A DNA stretch of 64,000 nt from Leptodontidium sp. MPI-SDFR-AT-0119 (lineage: Eukaryota > Ascomycota > Leotiomycetes > Helotiales > Leptodontidiaceae), in the NCBI GenBank assembly GCA_020726505.1, contig JAHLEZ010000034.1, forward strand, positions 434,001-498,000. Reading direction: 5' to 3'. The position numbers were made by a program, and so were the translations under genes. Each line of letters opens with the position of its first letter. Positions within the stretch are counted from its first letter, which is position 1. Positions 58,666-64,000 of the stretch are shown here, piece by piece. The notes under the pieces were generated by a model that worked only from the letters and a program-made list of their open reading frames with translations, did not search any database and had not been told where the DNA came from.

Positions 58666-59880
58666 TTACTAGCCTTTTTATTATAAAAAGCTATATTTTT
58701 TATACCTCGTTTAATAAAAAAATCCCGATATTAAATAATAAAAATATAACATAATCTTTTATTAAATTCTACTTAATAAGCACCTTCTAATTAAGAAGCA
58801 GTATTAAAGTACTTTAAAATCGTGATTATATAAAAACGCTCGTGCTGTTAGTATCTTAAGCTTCCACTTATGTATAAACCTTACTTAGGAAGAAACGCCA
58901 ATGAACCTGACTTCTCTCGGGCTGAGGCTGAGGCTGCGATTGCGGTTTCGGCGATTCAAATTCAATACTTGAATTTGGTTTCACATTCAGCACTGAAACC
59001 AAAGTTAGACTTAACCTTTCCCTCAGCCTCAACCTCGAACTCAACCTCAGGCTTCTCGATCTTTATAAATCTCCTTTCCCAGCCTTCTTATGTTTAATTG
59101 CTTTCATCAGTTCCTAATAAATACGTGGATAACTGACTTATAATAAACCAAACAGCGCGGCTGACGAGTCGTGCTGAATGGTATTGTAATAATGATGTGA
59201 TTTCACGAGCGCCGCAAAACTGCCTATCTTCAAACAACTTTCTTAACCCTCCTATCCTTCCCTCCATAGCAGCAACCCCGTTGCACGATATTAGCCTATT
59301 CTCTAATACTCAACTTCAACAAACATTTGCTGTCTCTACAGTGCCTCCTGCTTCTTCTCCTCCTGCCTCCATACAATCCTCTATCACAAAGCCTCCTTCC
59401 ACTCCTCCCCTGGCTACAAAGCCTATGTTTCTTTGCCTCCACCCGAACCTCCTCTACTCCCTCGACGCTATTCCTACGAGATTCCCTTATCTGGGCACAT
59501 CTTGGGCCTCATGGAACTTCGCATATCGAACCGCCGACCCCCTAATACTGGCTTGGGATGGGACGGCCAATTGCTGATTTCCAAGAATTTTAAACGAGGG
59601 CGGGTTTACGGGTCGGCCCAGCCACAGCCACAGCTCTAGCCCCAACCACGGCCCCAGCCACAATTACAGTACTAGCCATAACCCCCACCAATTATTACGT
59701 AGCCGTGCTGGAGTAAAATGAACCAAACCACAGCAACACCACAACACAACAACACCAAGACAATCCATCACAACTATCACGACTGTCACTTCCACTACCT
59801 CCACCACCACTTTTCCACCTCTTCCAAAAGCATCACACCAACACCAACGCCCGCACCCATGCACATACTTACAGCTAACC
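58666..59880. other. AT-rich then Pro/Thr-rich low-complexity sequence, no supported gene
   Basis: 58666-58860 is AT-rich. 58870-59700 has several overlapping open frames of biased composition (e.g. 59197-59577) without domains; 59630-59680 is a CCACAGCCACAGC repeat. The last 150 bp is the C/A-rich promoter and leader of the HNH gene. Confidence 0.5.
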
Positions 59881-61549
59881 ATGGCCACATCGGCATCCTC
59901 GATACCTCCCTCTGACCTCCCCGAACACCAGCGTCACAACATCCGCAGTCTCTCTATCCGCCATCCCAAACCCCCTCCAGCAAGAGCAGACCCCCCTCCG
60001 ACCCTTGACCGGCACATTCACATCCACCATCCACACTACCCCCCCGGCGCACAATCTTCTATTCAAGCTCTTTGCGCCCGATTGTAGCCCAGGCGGTCTA
60101 CAGTACGAGTACCTTTCAGTACTATGCGGGATTATTACAGGCAATAGATGGGATGGATGGCTTGAGGAGCGCGACCCTACCGGTACAGCCCTCAACAGAC
60201 GTCGCATCGATGTGCTCCCGCACCAGATTGTACCGCCTGGCCACTACTTCTTTTGCCTCGAACCATCGACGGTCGACGAGCCATATGCCGTATGTCCAAG
60301 CTTTCGAGACTGGCTATTTCCACACAACGATCTGCCTCCAGGGACCTGGCAACAATTCAGCATACCCCCTCGCAGAGATGGTCAGCAGCTCTCTGCCTCT
60401 GGCGTTTCCAGGAGCTTGGACCGGCGCGATGTTACCTGCAGAATCAGTGGAAGTATGGAGGGGACACAAAAGGCGCACATCGTCCCACAATCGGAGAAGG
60501 AGTGGCATACGGCAAACGGCATGAAGCAATACCAAGCCAATACCGATGGGACTAGCATGGACAATGATCTCGCGAATATACTCCTTCTTCGCGCTGACCT
60601 ACACATCAATTTCGATAAGCCGAAGTTTACTTTCGTGCCGAAATCCACCCCTGAAGATCCCATACCACAACTTGTCGTCCATCTTGTTCAGAAGTCAGAG
60701 CAATACGAAGACCTTTACCACAACCGGACTTTGTTACAATCAGAGGAAATCGCCCCTCAATTTCTCTTCGCCCGTCTTGCATGGACAATCTTTCCTTTTT
60801 GCGAAGGATTTCTTACGGCGACCACTCGTCGACGACTCGTCCTGCCTAATGAGAACACGCCGGGGTCAACAACAACTGTTTGGTTGGATGGAGATAAAGT
60901 TGCGGAGCTCAGCAGTACATCACAGCGTTCACAGTCTCGAAAGCGCGGTAGGGGAGATACCAGGAATGCTGAAGAGGAGGATCAAGACATTGTTACAGAG
61001 CAAGCATCACAGGCTCAAAATCCCCGGCGCCCAACCTCCTCCCAACAACAACAAGGTCAGTTCGGATTTACAAATGCGAAACGCCGAAAACGCCCTCGTA
61101 TTTCTCGCCCTTCCGAAGTCGCGGAAGCCCAACCTCGCACAACATCCTCCTCATCGATACCCCTCCCTCGAACTACCTCCTCCCAATCACCACCCCATAC
61201 ATCTCCATCTTCTGGAACTACGAAAGCTCAACGCCTAAGCCCCAAATACCTCCCCACCGCATCCCCTTCATCAATACCGCACCCTCAAACCCCCTCTTCC
61301 GAGTCAGCACCCGCACATCCGTATGATTCAGATAATGATGACGATGCTAGCAGCAATCAAACTCCTCTCGATAAGCTCAAGGCAGCAGCACTACGCGATG
61401 AACGTGCGAGGTCCGACCCCGATCATACCTGGGAAAGTGAGGAAGCGTGGGCAAGGGAGGCTGAGGGGAAGGATTATACTTATACTATGAATCAGGAGGA
61501 GGCTGTACGCTTGTGGACGCATCTTGGTTCGGAGTTTCGGGATGGATGA
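59881..61549 (+). CDS. HNH-endonuclease-domain protein with disordered tail, one apparent frameshift
   Basis: ATG 59881 opens MATSASSIPPSDLPEHQRH; the frame is lost at a C7 run (60039-60045) and the protein continues one base over (HNLLFKLFAPDCSPGG) to a TGA at 61549. Dropping one C gives about 555 residues with no other break. The conserved order fits a fungal HNH family: IITGNRWDGWLEERDP, then CRISG, KAHIVPQSEKEWH, and NILLLRADLHINFD (about residues 185-245), which would hold the metal-binding His/Asn/His set of an HNH_2-type nuclease. The last 230 residues are Ser/Pro/Gln-rich with KRRKRPR, a likely nuclear signal. Function of the family unknown. Confidence 0.7.
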
Positions 61550-61862
61550 ATAAATGAGTAATGATATTAAGAAGCGAAATGTCTTTGTGGAAATATCTTT
61601 TTTAATAATTGTTTTATAATAAATTCGTTTCAGAATAATAATAAAATCTATACTTTAATGGAGACTAATTAAAAATAATCTCTTAGTATTAAACCTTGGA
61701 AAGTGTGGGCATTACTTAATAAACCTTCGCACTTTTGTTTATATTACTTAATTAACCTTAGTATGCTTATATTTTCTACGCCACTAAGTGCGACTAATAA
61801 GATTATTATTATTATATATAAAAAGAAGAGTTTTAAGCTAATTAAAGTAATAGATTAGTACT
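61550..61862. other. Intergenic, AT-rich
   Basis: Between the HNH gene and the solo LTR. No gene. It contains the 5 bp target GTACT at 61858-61862. Confidence 0.6.
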
Positions 61863-62132
61863 ATGGGAGGGATAAAGCCTGATAAACCACACAAGGGGTA
61901 GCATATAGTGAGAGGTACGGGAGAGATTCAACGTGTAGGAAATCGCAGATTGATTAAATTTAAAGATAATACATATCTAAAGAGCATGAGAAGTCGAAAG
62001 AGGGAAGGAGAAAAAAGTGTATTAGATAAAATCTATGAAAAGTTCTTCGTTGTTGAGTTGTTTTTAAGCGTTAATCACTTTTACGTAGAAGGAGCCTATC
62101 CGGTCAGGCTACCGGGAGTCTTTCCCACCACA
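61863..62132 (-). repeat. Solo LTR of family L1 with perfect 5 bp duplication
   Basis: On the minus strand TGTGGTGGGAAAGACTCC...CCTCCCAT, 270 bp. It is flanked by GTACT at 61858-61862 and 62133-62137. Least RIP-damaged of the three copies. The 87-codon frame overlapping it is not a gene. Confidence 0.88.
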
Positions 62133-62313
62133 GTACTTAAATTTTTTACCATTAGCGTTTTAACAACTTGATTATAAGGAGCTATATTTAATAAAAAAAG
62201 GACTGAAGTAATTTAATTGTTTCTTCAACGCTTTAATCAAAATCCAGCAGACATAATGATGAAGCATTCTTGTCATTAGTGTATATTTTAACTCATGCTT
62301 CCCTATCCATTTT

Positions 62314-64000
62314 CTAGCTTCCCTCTTGGACTCTGTCTACGATATACTCGTTATCCTTAATCCAATCAACACACCACTGTTCAAACGCCTTAGCACCCAC
62401 TCTCTCTGCCCTCTCGCGGATCTCTACAACATTACTCAAGTTCACAAATGCCTTCCCGGCAACCAATATCTTGTCTTCAACTTGAGACATCAGTGCAGGA
62501 ATTATCCAGCAGTCTGCTCCCTTGTGGAGATCAAGAAGCAGATCGAGCTTGGCTGCCCTCTCATCCTCACCGTCGTCATCTAACGCCTCCATCTCCTCCC
62601 AATTGATTTGCTCCTTGTAGATGTAGTCGATCATGGTTGAGAGCGTGTGGTAGGATATATAGTCATCGGGATCAGTATCCTCATCATAGGTGATGACGTC
62701 TTCCTGTCTCCATCGAGTGTCGAACTGAATGGCGCACTTTTCCGACATTGCGGCGAGTACCACCTTGTGGGCTCTGACAAGTCTGCCTTCAGTCGAGAAA
62801 GTGATATCTAGCAGCTTCCCTTTATCTCTCAGCTGCCGTAGTGACTTGGATACCGAACTGCCGAGGTGGAGCGTTGGCCGTGTGACGGTCGGATAGGTAA
62901 CGGAGCAGCAGCCTAAGCCTCTTAACAACTTCTCGAATCGCATAAGACCAGATTTGACTGCTTTCATATTCTTAGCGTCGCATGAACTTGATAGGACCAG
63001 GTTCTCAATCCCTTCCCAGGATGATTTGATATCCTCCAATGACACATTTCTGTGATCCAATGTCTTTAGATTCAACCATACTGTGATGTTGCCGAAATTG
63101 AAGCCGGCCTTGCTCTCATCTAGATTATCTTGAAGATATTCGTATGTGAGTTCCAGGTCCGTGAGGAAGTCACGAATTTGGCCTTGTTCCAGATCTTCGG
63201 AAAGGATCTTCATGGTTTGCAGATGCTCCCAAACCATATCGATATCGGGCCGACCGGCCGGGAGTTGGCCGTTAAAGCTACCAAACACCTCTCGTATAGG
63301 TTCGTGAACGACAAATGGAGTTTGAGTCCAACTAACAGCTACATAATCATATAGAATGACGTCAGAAAGTTGTAGAAGTGCTTCCTCAGAAGCCAAAGTA
63401 GCCATAGTATCTCGCCGATACGTAGGTTCGGTGCTGAAGTCTGTCTTGGACCGAAAGACTCTCTGTCGTGAAATGGCATTCCAATGACCACCAAATCGCT
63501 GAATATTGGAGTTGGGAGTTGTCAATAGAGATAGGACTGTCTGGGAACCTTGCTCGAGGTGTGCATCATTCTGTGCAGCTCCGGCGCTGAGACGGGCGCT
63601 CAGGACCTTGAGGCATTGGATGTAGTCTACAGCACTGAGGAATTTGTTCGCTCGGTGACGAAGGCCCAATTTCAACCAAAACATTCGATATCCTTCCACG
63701 CTTTTGTGGAGGAACCGAGTTTTTCCTTGGTGTCTGAAAGCTGACTTGAATATTGGATCCTCGTGGTCATACAGCTCGCTTGTCTTTTGCAGCTTGCAGT
63801 TTCCATCAGCTGCGATGCTGCTGCTGTCAGTCAATATCGGTAAGAGGCTATCCCAAGAATCCAAGGAAGTGACGATACCAGCAATCGCGGAAATGAGTGG
63901 TTGGAAGCACTTCCATTGAATGGCGCTCAAAGTTGATGGCAGTGGCAGTACGTAGTCCTTGAGGAGCAGCTGAATGGGCAGTTTTTTAACCCCCAGTTTC
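62314..64000 (-). CDS. BTB/POZ-domain protein, sacsin-like, partial (5' end outside window)
   Basis: The frame is open from the window end (64000) to TAG 62314, about 561 residues, so the start and N-terminal part are missing. The last 190 or so residues form a BTB/POZ domain: LLDITFSTEGRLVRAHKVVL, LSTMIDYIYKEQINWEE, and LLDLHKGADCWIIPAL, followed by helices. BTB domains dimerise and often bind Cullin-3 ligases. The region before it (LPLPSTLSAIQWKCFQPLISAI) resembles fungal proteins in which a sacsin/Hsp90-type ATPase is fused to a BTB domain; that ATPase would lie outside the window. No introns or stops, ordinary base composition; probably functional. Confidence 0.75.
   Translation of the reverse strand, partial: KLGVKKLPIQLLLKDYVLPLPSTLSAIQWKCFQPLISAIAGIVTSLDSWDSLLPILTDSSSIAADGNCKLQKTSELYDHEDPIFKSAFRHQGKTRFLHKSVEGYRMFWLKLGLRHRANKFLSAVDYIQCLKVLSARLSAGAAQNDAHLEQGSQTVLSLLTTPNSNIQRFGGHWNAISRQRVFRSKTDFSTEPTYRRDTMATLASEEALLQLSDVILYDYVAVSWTQTPFVVHEPIREVFGSFNGQLPAGRPDIDMVWEHLQTMKILSEDLEQGQIRDFLTDLELTYEYLQDNLDESKAGFNFGNITVWLNLKTLDHRNVSLEDIKSSWEGIENLVLSSSCDAKNMKAVKSGLMRFEKLLRGLGCCSVTYPTVTRPTLHLGSSVSKSLRQLRDKGKLLDITFSTEGRLVRAHKVVLAAMSEKCAIQFDTRWRQEDVITYDEDTDPDDYISYHTLSTMIDYIYKEQINWEEMEALDDDGEDERAAKLDLLLDLHKGADCWIIPALMSQVEDKILVAGKAFVNLSNVVEIRERAERVGAKAFEQWCVDWIKDNEYIVDRVQEGS

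Noticed and set aside
61908..62171. 87-codon plus-strand ORF starting MRGTGEIQ
   Set aside because: It lies across the solo LTR 61863-62132, antisense to it, and has no domain; the LTR explains the sequence.
1..64000. Starship-type giant transposon
   Set aside because: No tyrosine-recombinase captain gene was recognised at any edge, and every element found has a conventional explanation.

Overview
The window looks like a piece of nuclear chromosome from a filamentous ascomycete (Pezizomycotina). Genes have short GT-AG introns (about 48-91 bp), and several belong to families typical of these fungi: a rhodopsin-type 7-TM membrane protein, a UbiA-like prenyltransferase, an HNH nuclease with a disordered tail, and a sacsin/BTB-like protein. 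The long AT-rich stretches carry repeat-induced point mutation (RIP): copies of one element differ almost only by transitions, and Trp and Gln codons of transposon genes have become stop codons. I cannot fix the genus.

Layout. 1-14.8 kb is transposon: a RIP-degraded Ty3/gypsy element cut by the window start (minus), a solo-type LTR, a Ty1/copia element (minus) with a truncated 5' LTR, and a gypsy integrase fragment fused to that break. 14.9-25.6 kb is gene island 1: a frameshifted fungal gene, a Cys-rich single-pass membrane protein, an intact two-exon gene, a decayed chitinase-like pseudogene with FG-GAP-type repeats, and an intact three-exon membrane protein with a beta-propeller-like ectodomain and an acidic tail. 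A Myb-like gene killed by RIP-type stops marks its right edge. 25.9-39.2 kb is a DNA-transposon cluster: a 749 bp foldback MITE, a solo LTR, a GC-edged inverted-repeat element, a hAT MITE, a Tc1 element, and two related 3.5 kb Tc1/mariner-like elements (A inside the terminal repeat of B).

Elements A and B are the most interesting thing here. Each carries a transposase gene and, convergent to it, a second long gene for a related uncharacterised protein. 39.4-43.3 kb is gene island 2: a rhodopsin-domain protein (minus) and a UbiA-like enzyme (plus), divergently arranged around a 1.45 kb intergenic stretch. 43.3-58.7 kb is again transposon: a copia gag-pol split by a complete 7.47 kb gypsy element (same family as the left-end copy, opposite orientation) and by a hAT MITE, then a mosaic of LTRs. 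59.9-64 kb is gene island 3: an HNH-nuclease gene with one frameshift, a solo LTR with perfect 5 bp duplications, and the 3' part of a sacsin/BTB-like gene leaving the window.

No tRNA, rRNA, CRISPR, telomere or replication origin was recognised by eye. All family names come from reading motifs in the translated sequence; no search was run.
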